From a virus: a stretch of DNA of 36,624 nt. The notes under the pieces were generated by a model that saw only the letters and a program-made list of their open reading frames with translations, was not told the DNA's origin and searched no databases. The number at the start of each line of letters is the position of its first letter. Position 1 is the stretch's first letter. The DNA is taken from IMG/VR virus record IMGVR_UViG_3300046028_003357, positions 1 to 36,624 of that record; one strand, written 5' to 3'. This document shows positions 30,116 through 36,624 of the stretch, in pieces. Position numbers and translations under genes: made by a program.

Positions 30116-32941
30116 TTAGACGTCGTTCTTGCCGTAGAGCCGGAATGCGATTCCGATGACCTTGGCGCTGTAAATCTCAAGAGACCCTTGGTCGGTGGTG
30201 ATCAGGGGCTGCACAGAGGCCGAGTGCTTCCGCAGGCGGGCCTTGTGGCTGAAGAACTGATGAAGGCCAGCCTTCCACCCGTTGTTGCCGCAGCGGAACT
30301 GGGTGGTCACCGAGTAGTCCTCGCGGTACGGGGCCAGGAAGTTGTCGGCGGTGTTGTTGGTGTTGTAGGTGCCGCTGCCGTAGGTGTAGTAGGCCGTGCG
30401 ATCCTTGGTCTGGTCGGTGGCGACTACATAGGACTCATTCACACCGTCGAACTGCGCGGTGATGGAATAGCGGGTGTTCCAGTTACCCAGCTCGAACTGG
30501 ATGTCGGTCCACTGCTTGTGGTCGACGTTGTCCTCCCCGGTGTAACCGCGGAAACGAACCTCGGTGCTGATCTGGGTCAGCACGCCGGTGCGGTCGACGT
30601 CCACAAGCCCAAGCGGGTCGAACTGATGGATCAGCCCGCTCTGGTCGGCCCAGCACAGCGTGTCGGTACCTGCCACGATCACGCGGCACCAGTACTTCGG
30701 AACGAGCAGCGAGCCCTCCCAGTAGCCCTCCCAGGCCTTGTTCAGGAAGTTGTAGACCAGCGTGCGCTGGTTGGTGCCGTCACCGCCCTCGACCGGGACG
30801 CTCAGGATGTAGCGGTTGGCGAAGTAGGTCGCGCAGGCATTGCCCCAGTAGGCCTGGTCGATGTCGTCGACGATGTTCTGGATCTGGTCGGACAACGGCA
30901 CCACCACCGACTGGCTGATGCCGAACTCGGTCTGCCGGAGGCTGATGATGCCGCGTTGGGACAGGAAGATGACGTCGGAGCCTGTGCCTGCAATGGAGGC
31001 TTGCGACACACAACCGAACTCCCGGGTGATCTCGGTCAGGCGGGTGGTCGACAGGTCGCCGTAGAGGTTCTCCACGGCCAGCACCGAGCGCTCCTTGAAG
31101 ACCAGCAACGTGGTGCTGTTGAACGGGTACAAAGCGATCACCTTGTCGTTCGACCCGGTGTTCAATTTGAACTCGTTTAAGATGGGCGAGTAGTGCAGCG
31201 GGTCCAGCACGTCGGAGACAGCCAGGTAGTCGTTGCCGTAGAGCAGCAGCAGGCGGTTCTGGAAGTACAGGCCCTCGCGGCCCGGAGGAACCGAGGAACC
31301 GGAGGCACTCGAGCGCTTGATGCTGCCGGTGACGTTGGACGTGGTGACATCCACCAAAGTCGAAGGCATGGCCACCGTTGCAGTGGGGGTCGTTGAATAT
31401 ACGCCCGCATTGACAATGGTGACTGCACTGACAATGCCGTCGGTCACGGTAGCAGTCAGACTTGCGGCCACACTGAATGTGCCAGAAACCGTGATCACCG
31501 GGGCTGAGAGGTAGCCGGAGCCCTGGTTTAGAATGGTCACACCTGTGATCGTGATATTGGGCGACGTTCCGCTGGTCGTAAGCTGGATGATCGCTCGACT
31601 GGCATCGTTCAGCGAGTCGGTCTCTTCTGTGGGGCCTGAGAACAGGCGCAGCGTGTTGTTGTCGACCGGGTAAACGTAGTAAATCTTGTTGGTTACGTTG
31701 GCCCCGCCGTTTTCAATGTTACTCAGCGTGACCTGATCGCCCGGAATAAAGTTGTGATTGTAGACCGCAATCGTGTCCGCAGTGGCATCCGAGCTGTTGA
31801 TTGAAAGAGTGGATGGGATGCGGTCGAAGCCGGCGTCCAACGCTGACGGGTTGGTTGCCGTGCTCTGCATGATCAGCGGCATCCCATCGTTCAGGTTGTT
31901 GACGATGTCCTGCGCCAGATCGTAGCCAGTCGTGTTGCTGGCCAGCTCGATGTAGTAGCGGGCGTTGTTGTCCGGGTTGAGCGGCAGCGGGTTTGATTTC
32001 GTGCGTGCGTCACTCAGCGTGAAGTGCAGCGAGACCTCCTGATTGACCACGTTGACGTAGAGCTGGAAACCCTGGCCTGAACTTGGTGAACCAATCCAAA
32101 GCGGAGTTGCGGTGCCAATCTGGCCGACATTCACGATGTCGCCAGTTGCCAAGTCGGGCACCACGTTCAACGTGATCTCGGTCGAGGCCTCCTGGGATAG
32201 CACGGCGTCGTTCTCGCACAGGATTGCGCCGCCGTCTTCCTGCTCGATGGAGTCATAGACCAGGCCGGTGATGCTGTCGAAGTAGTACCGGGCGTTACCA
32301 GGGCGCAGCATGACCACGCCGTTGGTGGCCTGAATAAGGCGCACCGGGAGGTAAATGTCGTGTCCGTTCAAGGACACTTCCACGGGCGACTGGTTGGGCC
32401 GGATGCACCAGACCTTGCCCTGGCCACCGTCGGATGTCCGCGCCTCGTTGACTGCCACCAGCAGTGCGTTGGCTCCGGTGTCCGGGTCTCGGTATGGCAG
32501 CACGCCGAGGATGTCCTCAAAGGGAGCGGTTGAGGCGTAAAACTGCACCGTTTTATTGGCAGGCGACGGCGCGAAACTGAATGCCGCAGTGCTGAAGGTC
32601 GCGTTGGTGTTGTCGTCTAGCGTGCAGAGCGTGCCGTTGGAGAAGATTTGGGTGTTGGCATCGACATCACAGACCACTTGCGAGTTGGCAGGGATCTGAG
32701 TGCCGGAGACAGGGGTGCCGCTGGATGATCCAGAGGTCAGCGTGACAACACGTGATCCGACTGACCATCGACCGCCCCACTTGGGCTGCACGATGCCCCA
32801 GCGGTTCTTGATGACCTGATCCTCGAAGCGCCGATTGACCGCGTTGGAAACGTAGGAGGTCGGGATCAGCGCAGGGTCAATGCGCGATACCACTCCAACG
32901 AATCCATCGTCGATTCCACCGATTTGAGGCAGGTCAGGCAT
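30116..32941 (-). CDS. Tail tubular protein B-like (T7 gp12-like)
   Basis: The protein has 941 residues. Its start (MPDLPQIGGIDDGFVGVVSR), the central NRLLLLYGNDYLAVSDVLDP, the LVFKERSVLAV stretch and the FLSQRGIISL stretch match the large beta-propeller tail-nozzle proteins of podoviruses, for which T7 gp12 is the reference. It would build the lower tail tube. An insertion near residues 465-530 holds two diverged copies of a GSGYLSAPVITVSG-type repeat, which also occurs as an insert in other phage virion proteins. The stop of the adaptor gene lies one base upstream of the ATG. Confidence 0.8.
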   Translation of the reverse strand: MPDLPQIGGIDDGFVGVVSRIDPALIPTSYVSNAVNRRFEDQVIKNRWGIVQPKWGGRWSVGSRVVTLTSGSSSGTPVSGTQIPANSQVVCDVDANTQIFSNGTLCTLDDNTNATFSTAAFSFAPSPANKTVQFYASTAPFEDILGVLPYRDPDTGANALLVAVNEARTSDGGQGKVWCIRPNQSPVEVSLNGHDIYLPVRLIQATNGVVMLRPGNARYYFDSITGLVYDSIEQEDGGAILCENDAVLSQEASTEITLNVVPDLATGDIVNVGQIGTATPLWIGSPSSGQGFQLYVNVVNQEVSLHFTLSDARTKSNPLPLNPDNNARYYIELASNTTGYDLAQDIVNNLNDGMPLIMQSTATNPSALDAGFDRIPSTLSINSSDATADTIAVYNHNFIPGDQVTLSNIENGGANVTNKIYYVYPVDNNTLRLFSGPTEETDSLNDASRAIIQLTTSGTSPNITITGVTILNQGSGYLSAPVITVSGTFSVAASLTATVTDGIVSAVTIVNAGVYSTTPTATVAMPSTLVDVTTSNVTGSIKRSSASGSSVPPGREGLYFQNRLLLLYGNDYLAVSDVLDPLHYSPILNEFKLNTGSNDKVIALYPFNSTTLLVFKERSVLAVENLYGDLSTTRLTEITREFGCVSQASIAGTGSDVIFLSQRGIISLRQTEFGISQSVVVPLSDQIQNIVDDIDQAYWGNACATYFANRYILSVPVEGGDGTNQRTLVYNFLNKAWEGYWEGSLLVPKYWCRVIVAGTDTLCWADQSGLIHQFDPLGLVDVDRTGVLTQISTEVRFRGYTGEDNVDHKQWTDIQFELGNWNTRYSITAQFDGVNESYVVATDQTKDRTAYYTYGSGTYNTNNTADNFLAPYREDYSVTTQFRCGNNGWKAGLHQFFSHKARLRKHSASVQPLITTDQGSLEIYSAKVIGIAFRLYGKNDV

Positions 32942-32942
32942 A

Positions 32943-33872
32943 TCACCGGGAGGGCACGATTATCTGCCGCACATACTTCTCCTGCAGCGCCACCTTGTCG
33001 ATCTCCTTGGTGAGTTCAACCTCCCCTAACTCCAAGAACTGGTTGCCCAGGTCGATCTTGCCGTCGACCCGCAGCATCTGGCCCGCGGCCTTGAGTGCGC
33101 AGATCTCCGAGAAGCGGTAGGGGAATGCGTAGGCAGAGGCCTCGGCGGCGGTCGAGAGCAGGGGAGGTGTCTTGCGGAACTCGAGCCAGACGTAGGGCAA
33201 CTGATCTCCGACCAGCACGCCGTCGTCCGTGAAGGTGTAGGTGGCCTCCTGCTGGCGCCAAGACACGCGGGGGTCACCAGGCCAGACCGAGAAGGTCTCA
33301 CCGATGGGGACGGCCCGAGGAGTGCCATCGGGGTTGTTGGTCTGCGAGATGTTGCGCAAGAACTTGTTCAGGATGCCCCAGTAGGCGGTGTTGGTGGGAA
33401 CTGTTCCAGACGGTGGTATGGAGTAGACCTGGTAGTGCTCCTGAGTCACTGGGTACAGCACGATCTGCCCGACAGTGTAGGACGTGTTGAAGTCCCAATT
33501 GCCGTCGTTGTTGCCGTAGCTAGGTTGAGCTTCCCCCCAGTAGATTGAGTTCAGTGACCCTTTTGGTCCATTGATTGTCGGTGTTTGACCCGATCCAGGA
33601 GTGATATTGATCCACTGATAGTACTTTTCCTCGACAGGATAGTAGACCACGTCGCCGGCGTTGTAGGTCGTGGCGTAGGCGTATGTGGGCGCAAAGTACT
33701 CCTGCTGATACACCGTCTGCTCGGGCCAATCGAAGCACTCCCAGGCGCTCCGTAATGACATGGAGATGAACGTGCGGAAGAAGTTGGACTCCTCGGTGGT
33801 CAGCGTTGAGAAAACGCGCCCAGTGAGCTCACAGGCGCGTTGCAGTACGTAGTCGTAGGTAACGGTTCTCAT
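32943..33872 (-). CDS. Tail tubular protein A-like head-tail adaptor with twin carbohydrate-binding-like insert
   Basis: The protein has 309 residues, larger than the roughly 200 of T7 gp11. Residues 1-65 (FFRTFISMSLRSAWECFDWP) and about 170-309 (LRVDGKIDLGNQFLELGEVE) form the usual adaptor. Between them lie two related blocks: YNAGDVVYYPVEEKYYQWI ending in YWG (about 69-113) and YTVGQIVLYPVTQEHYQVY ending in YWG (about 132-166). Their Y-x-x-G-x-x-V, aromatic and YWG order resembles CBM5/12 chitin-binding modules. The protein links portal and tail, and the insert may touch host or capsid surface sugars. Confidence 0.8.
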   Translation of the reverse strand: MRTVTYDYVLQRACELTGRVFSTLTTEESNFFRTFISMSLRSAWECFDWPEQTVYQQEYFAPTYAYATTYNAGDVVYYPVEEKYYQWINITPGSGQTPTINGPKGSLNSIYWGEAQPSYGNNDGNWDFNTSYTVGQIVLYPVTQEHYQVYSIPPSGTVPTNTAYWGILNKFLRNISQTNNPDGTPRAVPIGETFSVWPGDPRVSWRQQEATYTFTDDGVLVGDQLPYVWLEFRKTPPLLSTAAEASAYAFPYRFSEICALKAAGQMLRVDGKIDLGNQFLELGEVELTKEIDKVALQEKYVRQIIVPSR

Positions 33873-33875
33873 TGG

Positions 33876-34121
33876 CTACCAGGATTTGCACGCCCAGTAC
33901 TTGGCGGAGAGTTTGGTGCCCGGCTCGTCACAGCCGTGACGGGCGCGGAAGGATGCGCGGCGATCAGGCAGGTGCTTCTTGATCGTCATGTTGGGATCGC
34001 CGAAGCGAACCAAGGCAACCTTGTCGCCTTCCTTGGCAAGGACAGCGAACTTCTTCGACTCGCCGGGAGTGCGCTTGGGCTTGTTGTAGCCCGAGAACTT
34101 GTTGCCCTTGTAGTTGATCAT
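33876..34121 (-). CDS. Small basic phage protein of the NKPKRTP type
   Basis: This encodes 81 residues from the ATG at 34121, in ATGA overlap with the lipoprotein-like gene stop. It has GYNKPKRTPGESKKFAVLAK, then VALVRFGDPN, then RRASFRARHGCDEPGTKLSA and YWACKSW. I recognise this from a widespread phage protein family found among structural or lysis genes. It is strongly basic and function is unknown. The preserved RARH...SA-YWA pattern suggests a full-length copy. Confidence 0.75.
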   Translation of the reverse strand: MINYKGNKFSGYNKPKRTPGESKKFAVLAKEGDKVALVRFGDPNMTIKKHLPDRRASFRARHGCDEPGTKLSAKYWACKSW

Positions 34122-34336
34122 TTTGGCAGTGCGTACCAACCAGCCGGCAGCGTCACCGTGGACGGCCCGACCAGCTTCTTGTCTTTGTCGAATCCGTACA
34201 CGCTGGCCTTCACCGGCTTGGCTAGCATCACCGGGTCACCGGAAGGGACCAGGACCACCTTCGTCATCTGGCAACCGAGGCAGTCCAGCAATGCGATCAG
34301 CCAGATCGTTCTTGAGAGCCTCGGGTGCTTTTCCAT
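34118..34336 (-). CDS. Lipoprotein-like protein, possible outer-membrane spanin
   Basis: This encodes 72 residues. The N-terminus has a basic start and a hydrophobic stretch IWLIALLDCLGCQ ending at a cysteine (about residue 22) in a lipobox-like LGC context. The remainder (VVLVPSGDPVMLAKPVKASV and LPAGWYALPK) belongs to a small phage protein pattern often found next to holins. Its first 34 codons overlap out of frame with the gene at 34236-34409. A nested pair of this kind matches inner/outer spanins that breach the outer membrane. The lipobox is imperfect and the assignment is tentative. Confidence 0.65.
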   Translation of the reverse strand: MEKHPRLSRTIWLIALLDCLGCQMTKVVLVPSGDPVMLAKPVKASVYGFDKDKKLVGPSTVTLPAGWYALPK

Positions 34337-34409
34337 GTTGGATGTCGGTGGGTGGGGTCTCGCGGAACCAATCGAGCAGTGCCTTCAGGATCTGGTAGAC
34401 CCAGTTCAA
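34236..34409 (-). CDS. TTG-started small protein overlapping the lipoprotein-like gene, possible spanin partner
   Basis: This encodes 57 residues from a TTG at 34409 that overlaps the upstream holin-like stop (TTGA). The protein starts NWVYQILKALLDWFRETPPT, a short hydrophobic/amphipathic N-terminus, followed by charged helix ALKNDLADRIAGLPRLPDDE. It shares 101 bases with the lipoprotein-like gene in a different frame. I recall small phage proteins of this shape at the same place. No ATG or GTG start is available in this frame nearby, so expression depends on TTG and coupling. Confidence 0.65.
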   Translation of the reverse strand: MNWVYQILKALLDWFRETPPTDIQHGKAPEALKNDLADRIAGLPRLPDDEGGPGPFR

Positions 34410-34585
34410 GGGGCCTTCTTGTCGGTCTTCTTGTTCTTGAACACTGACCAGCCAACGCCAGCAAGAGCGATGATGGCGCCGACAACCTCGTTGACCTGGT
34501 CGAGCGTGACAACGCCCTTGGCGATGAGAAAACCACCGGCGGCGCTGAGACCGTGGCGGATGAGTGAGGCGACGTTGGGATTCAT
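34406..34585 (-). CDS. Holin-like membrane protein 1
   Basis: This encodes 59 residues from the ATG at 34585, overlapping the upstream stop (34582-34585). It begins MNPNVASLIRHGLSAAGGFL and has two hydrophobic stretches, HGLSAAGGFLIAKGVV and VVGAIIALAGVGWSVF, with a Lys-rich C-terminus. The RHGL...GG-L-A-G ... GA...G-GWS-F-K pattern fits a small phage holin family (Pam3 gp28-like, from memory). Holins form membrane holes that release the endolysin. Confidence 0.75.
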   Translation of the reverse strand: MNPNVASLIRHGLSAAGGFLIAKGVVTLDQVNEVVGAIIALAGVGWSVFKNKKTDKKAP

Positions 34586-34761
34586 TTCTTTTTGATGGCT
34601 TTGTAGAGGGCCGTGATTGCGGCGATCAGGGCGGCGAGCGCGGTCAGGAACCGCGTCCACTCGGTGAGTTCGGGGATGTAGGATGCGACTATTGCGACCG
34701 TGGCGGTCCCTAGTAATCCAACGATTCCGCCGAATCCACCGCCTTGGTTGGTCGCGTCCAT
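34582..34761 (-). CDS. Holin-like membrane protein 2
   Basis: This encodes 59 residues from the ATG at 34761. Two hydrophobic segments, GGIVGLLGTATVAIVASYI and FLTALAALIAAITALY, flank a short TEWTR turn, followed by KAIKKK. This topology is holin-like, and it directly precedes another holin-like gene, suggesting a holin/antiholin pair. It is one codon short of common 60-residue cut-offs. The stop is in ATGA overlap with the next gene. Confidence 0.75.
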   Translation of the reverse strand: MDATNQGGGFGGIVGLLGTATVAIVASYIPELTEWTRFLTALAALIAAITALYKAIKKK

Positions 34762-34762
34762 G

Positions 34763-34915
34763 TTATTCGGGCTTGTGCTGCGCGGCTGCGGTTTCGAGGA
34801 TGTCCACCAGCGGCAGTCCGACCTTCATGTTTTGGACATTTCCAGCCTTCATGCCAATGACCAGCAGCTCATAGAGTTGGTTGAACTGCTGCGGGGTAAG
34901 TTCGATCTTGATCAT
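34763..34915 (-). CDS. Small hypothetical protein upstream of holins
   Basis: This encodes 50 residues: MIKIELTPQQFNQLYELLVI, then GMKAGNVQNMKVGLPLVDIL and a polar end. It starts at the ATG at 34915 in overlap with the upstream stop and ends one base before the next ATG. It resembles short helical phage proteins of the LTP-x-x...LYELL type with unknown role. The tight coupling on both sides is the main support that it is a real gene. Confidence 0.65.
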   Translation of the reverse strand: MIKIELTPQQFNQLYELLVIGMKAGNVQNMKVGLPLVDILETAAAQHKPE

Positions 34916-35310
34916 ACGGTCGGAGCTTCGACAACGGGAGCCTCGGGCGCAACAACAACAGGCTCAGGAGCGGGAGTCACCCACGGCAGCGGCGGAGCGA
35001 TGACCGGAGGGTTGATCTGGTCGTTGATCTGCGCGGAGACGTTCGCTTCGATGGCCGACTGATCGACTCCGTTGGCATAGCACCAGTCAAGTACCTGCTG
35101 CTCGGTCAGATCGGCATAATGAGTGAAGCTACCAGTCGGCGGAGCGAACGAGCAGCTACCGTAGCAAGTGCCGCTGTAGGTCTTCGCGTCGTCTCCGGTG
35201 CCGGTGGTTTCGGTGCCGTTGCAACGCCAGTCGGCGGTGATGACGACATCGGTGTAGGAGCCTTCTACGGGTTTGCAGAGAAGGCGTTCGATGAGCCAAG
35301 AGATGTTCAT
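34912..35310 (-). CDS. Phage protein of the DUF7936 type with proline-rich tail
   Basis: The protein has 132 residues. The N-terminal 90 show a compact beta-rich domain, TDVVITADWRCNGTETTGTG then FTHYADLTEQQVLDWCYANG, a pattern I recognise from small proteins in phage structural/lysis regions (DUF7936, from memory). The C-terminal 35 residues are Pro/Val/Ala-rich (PPVIAPPLPWVTPAPEPVVV), probably a flexible arm. Function is unknown. Confidence 0.7.
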   Translation of the reverse strand: MNISWLIERLLCKPVEGSYTDVVITADWRCNGTETTGTGDDAKTYSGTCYGSCSFAPPTGSFTHYADLTEQQVLDWCYANGVDQSAIEANVSAQINDQINPPVIAPPLPWVTPAPEPVVVAPEAPVVEAPTV

Positions 35311-35316
35311 GGTAGA

Positions 35317-36261
35317 TTAGGCGAGGGTGATGTTGGCCGTGCGTGTGGTGCCGTCCGTTCCGCGAACCGAGATTCGGAGGTTGGTATTGCTGGTCAGGTT
35401 GAAGACCATCTGGCTGTTGGTTGCCAGCGTCGGAGCGGTGCCGGTGACGTTTGAGATGACGTTGCCAGATCCATCAATACGCATTGTTTCGGAAACACCA
35501 CCGTTTCCAAATATCAGATTGTTTGCTGGTGTGCCAAAAGCACTTGAAACGAACAGCTTTATCCCTGCAGAACTGTGCTGGATTTGCAGGTATGGATTGT
35601 AAGTTCCGTCAGAATTGATAAAGAAAGCGGAGTTTCCTGTTGCAGCAGTTCCAGCTCTAACATTTAAACGTCCATTTGTGGTGTCAGTCGTCCCCACGCC
35701 CAGCCCCGTGGAGTTCAGGGTCATTCGGGTGCCGCCCGCGCCGTCGTACCATGTGAACAATCCGCTTGAAGCGATTCGATATTGCTCCGCCATCGCATCA
35801 GCACCGTTGCCGCATTGGAACGACAGATAACCGACATCGGTTCCATTCAGAACGCCGTCAATCTGAGCAACCTTTTCGTTGCTACCAGCACTAAGCCATT
35901 TGATGAATGAACCGTCGCCGCCAGCACCGGCAGCAGTACGCAGTGAGATACCAGAGGTGATTCCGCTGCCGCTTGCGCGGAAAATATCCAAATCGGAAGT
36001 GGGGCTTGCCGTGCCAATACCCACCCGATTGTTCGTCGAATCAACCTTCAGGGTCGAGGTATCCACCGTCAGATCGCCGGTGATGGTGGCGGAGGCGAGG
36101 GTGGCGGTGCCGCCTGCCCCGAGGATCTGGTTGCTGGTGATCTTCTTCGTGGTGCCCGATGCAGCCATGGACGTATCCGAGATGTCCACAATCGGCAGCA
36201 CGTCCGCTGCCGGATCAACCGTAGTGATGGCCGCCAAGGCCGTGATTTTCGTGTCTGCCAT
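35317..36261 (-). CDS. Tail fibre / appendage protein
   Basis: The protein has 314 residues and begins MADTKITALAAITTVDPAAD followed by VLPIVDISD, a start common in phage appendage proteins. After a short beta-rich part comes NRVGIGTASPTSDLDIFRAS and further G-x-GT repeats (LGVGTTDTTNGRLNVRAG), typical of fibre shafts. The C-terminus (NLRISVRGTDGTTRTANITL) is compact and beta-rich. Receptor contact is likely, but no enzymatic motif for polysaccharide cleavage is seen. Confidence 0.75.
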   Translation of the reverse strand: MADTKITALAAITTVDPAADVLPIVDISDTSMAASGTTKKITSNQILGAGGTATLASATITGDLTVDTSTLKVDSTNNRVGIGTASPTSDLDIFRASGSGITSGISLRTAAGAGGDGSFIKWLSAGSNEKVAQIDGVLNGTDVGYLSFQCGNGADAMAEQYRIASSGLFTWYDGAGGTRMTLNSTGLGVGTTDTTNGRLNVRAGTAATGNSAFFINSDGTYNPYLQIQHSSAGIKLFVSSAFGTPANNLIFGNGGVSETMRIDGSGNVISNVTGTAPTLATNSQMVFNLTSNTNLRISVRGTDGTTRTANITLA

Positions 36262-36264
36262 AAG

Positions 36265-36501
36265 TTAGTTTGCTTGGATGATGAGTTTGCCTGTGTCCTC
36301 TTGGAGCAGGAAGTCCCCGTTCTCCAAGTCTAAAGAGTCGAAGGTGCCGAAGGTGATGACGATCTTGTCGCCATCCTCAAGGAAGACAAAGAAGTCGTCC
36401 TCCTGGAGCAGGTCGCGCCGGATGATAGGCAGGTCAGCGCCGCCGCCAGCCCCACCGAGGGCTTGCTGCACGCCGAGTCCTAGGCCTAGTCCGAGACGCA
36501 T
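36265..36501 (-). CDS. Small Gly- and Asp-rich virion-associated protein
   Basis: This encodes 78 residues. The start MRLGLGLGLGVQQALGGAGG is a glycine repeat, followed by two related acidic beta segments, LLQEDDFFVFLEDGDKIVI and LDLENGDFLLQEDTGKLII. The L-Q-E-D / L-E-D-G units look like a small beta-repeat. It lies between two appendage genes and is probably part of the virion surface. Function unknown. Confidence 0.6.
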   Translation of the reverse strand: MRLGLGLGLGVQQALGGAGGGADLPIIRRDLLQEDDFFVFLEDGDKIVITFGTFDSLDLENGDFLLQEDTGKLIIQAN

Positions 36502-36502
36502 T

Positions 36503-36624
36503 TTAGACCCACTTGCGGTTGTAGGCGATGATCGCCCCGGAGGATACAGCCACCGAGGTGAAGACGCCCGAGATCGAGTCGCCGGCCTGAATGGTCACGC
36601 CGGAGGGGAAGTTGGTGATGTTGG
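36503..36624 (-). CDS. C-terminal end of an appendage or structural protein (partial)
   Basis: An open frame enters from the window edge and ends at TAA (36503-36505). The last 40 residues include NITNFPSGVTIQAGDSISGV and AIIAYNRKWV. It is beta-rich, compatible with a virion protein. The start lies outside the window, so no assignment can be made. Confidence 0.55.
   Translation of the reverse strand, partial: NITNFPSGVTIQAGDSISGVFTSVAVSSGAIIAYNRKWV

Noticed and set aside
1-36624. tRNA genes, integrase, attachment sites or a lysogeny module
   Set aside because: No cloverleaf, tyrosine or serine recombinase, or CI-type repressor was noticed by eye; a tRNA scan could not be run.

Overview
The window is a segment of a tailed double-stranded DNA bacteriophage genome. 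Every gene I can support reads on the minus strand, so biological order runs from high to low coordinates. The sequence is GC-rich and tightly packed, and most gene junctions are ATGA, GTGA or TAATG stop-start overlaps. The tail module (a T7 gp11-like adaptor, a gp12-like tubular protein, fibres and very large internal virion proteins, with no tape measure or sheath) suggests podovirus morphology. A nested spanin-like pair suggests a Gram-negative host, but nothing in the window identifies the host. Neither a DNA nor an RNA polymerase is visible. The major capsid gene presumably lies just beyond position 1, after the scaffold-like gene. No stretch over 300 bases lacks a gene; the longest gap is about 153 bases (5028-5180).

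Layout in transcription order. 36624-34763: fibre or appendage proteins and small proteins. 34761-33876: lysis cassette with two holin-like membrane proteins, a nested spanin-like pair and a small basic protein. 33872-26201: tail adaptor with inserted carbohydrate-binding-like repeats, tail tubular protein, short fibre-like proteins, GNAT-like protein and internal virion proteins. 26198-20097: a 2033-residue polyvalent virion protein with metallopeptidase and ADP-ribosyltransferase-like parts. 20100-17554: a fibre with C1q-like and collagen-like segments. 17551-13850: endolysin, two paralogous small Arc-like proteins, a RuvC-like resolvase and a run of very small genes. 13844-6600: replication and modification module with an SSB-like protein, HTH protein, 3'-5' exonuclease, Pif1-like helicase, cytosine-5 methyltransferase, primase-polymerase/SF3 helicase, a separate zinc-finger protein and an HTH protein. 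6603-1: glycosyltransferase-like protein, a LacI-type HTH protein in the small-terminase position, large terminase, portal, a small protein and a scaffold-like protein cut by the window edge.

The most interesting signal is overlapping coding. (1) The methyltransferase gene is covered almost end to end by a second 440-codon frame. That frame has its own ATG, better spaced from a shared AGGAGG and in ATGA overlap with the preceding helicase stop, and it carries recurring W-x-T-P units. The same DNA encodes recurring V-A-D-S-like units in the methyltransferase frame. (2) A 52-residue gene of a recognisable small phage family, with its own Shine-Dalgarno, is nested out of frame inside the 2033-residue protein gene. 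(3) A TTG-started spanin-like gene overlaps a lipoprotein-like gene by about 100 bases. Four small genes that are easy to miss (16243-16380, 34236-34409, 34582-34761, 34763-34915) are included.
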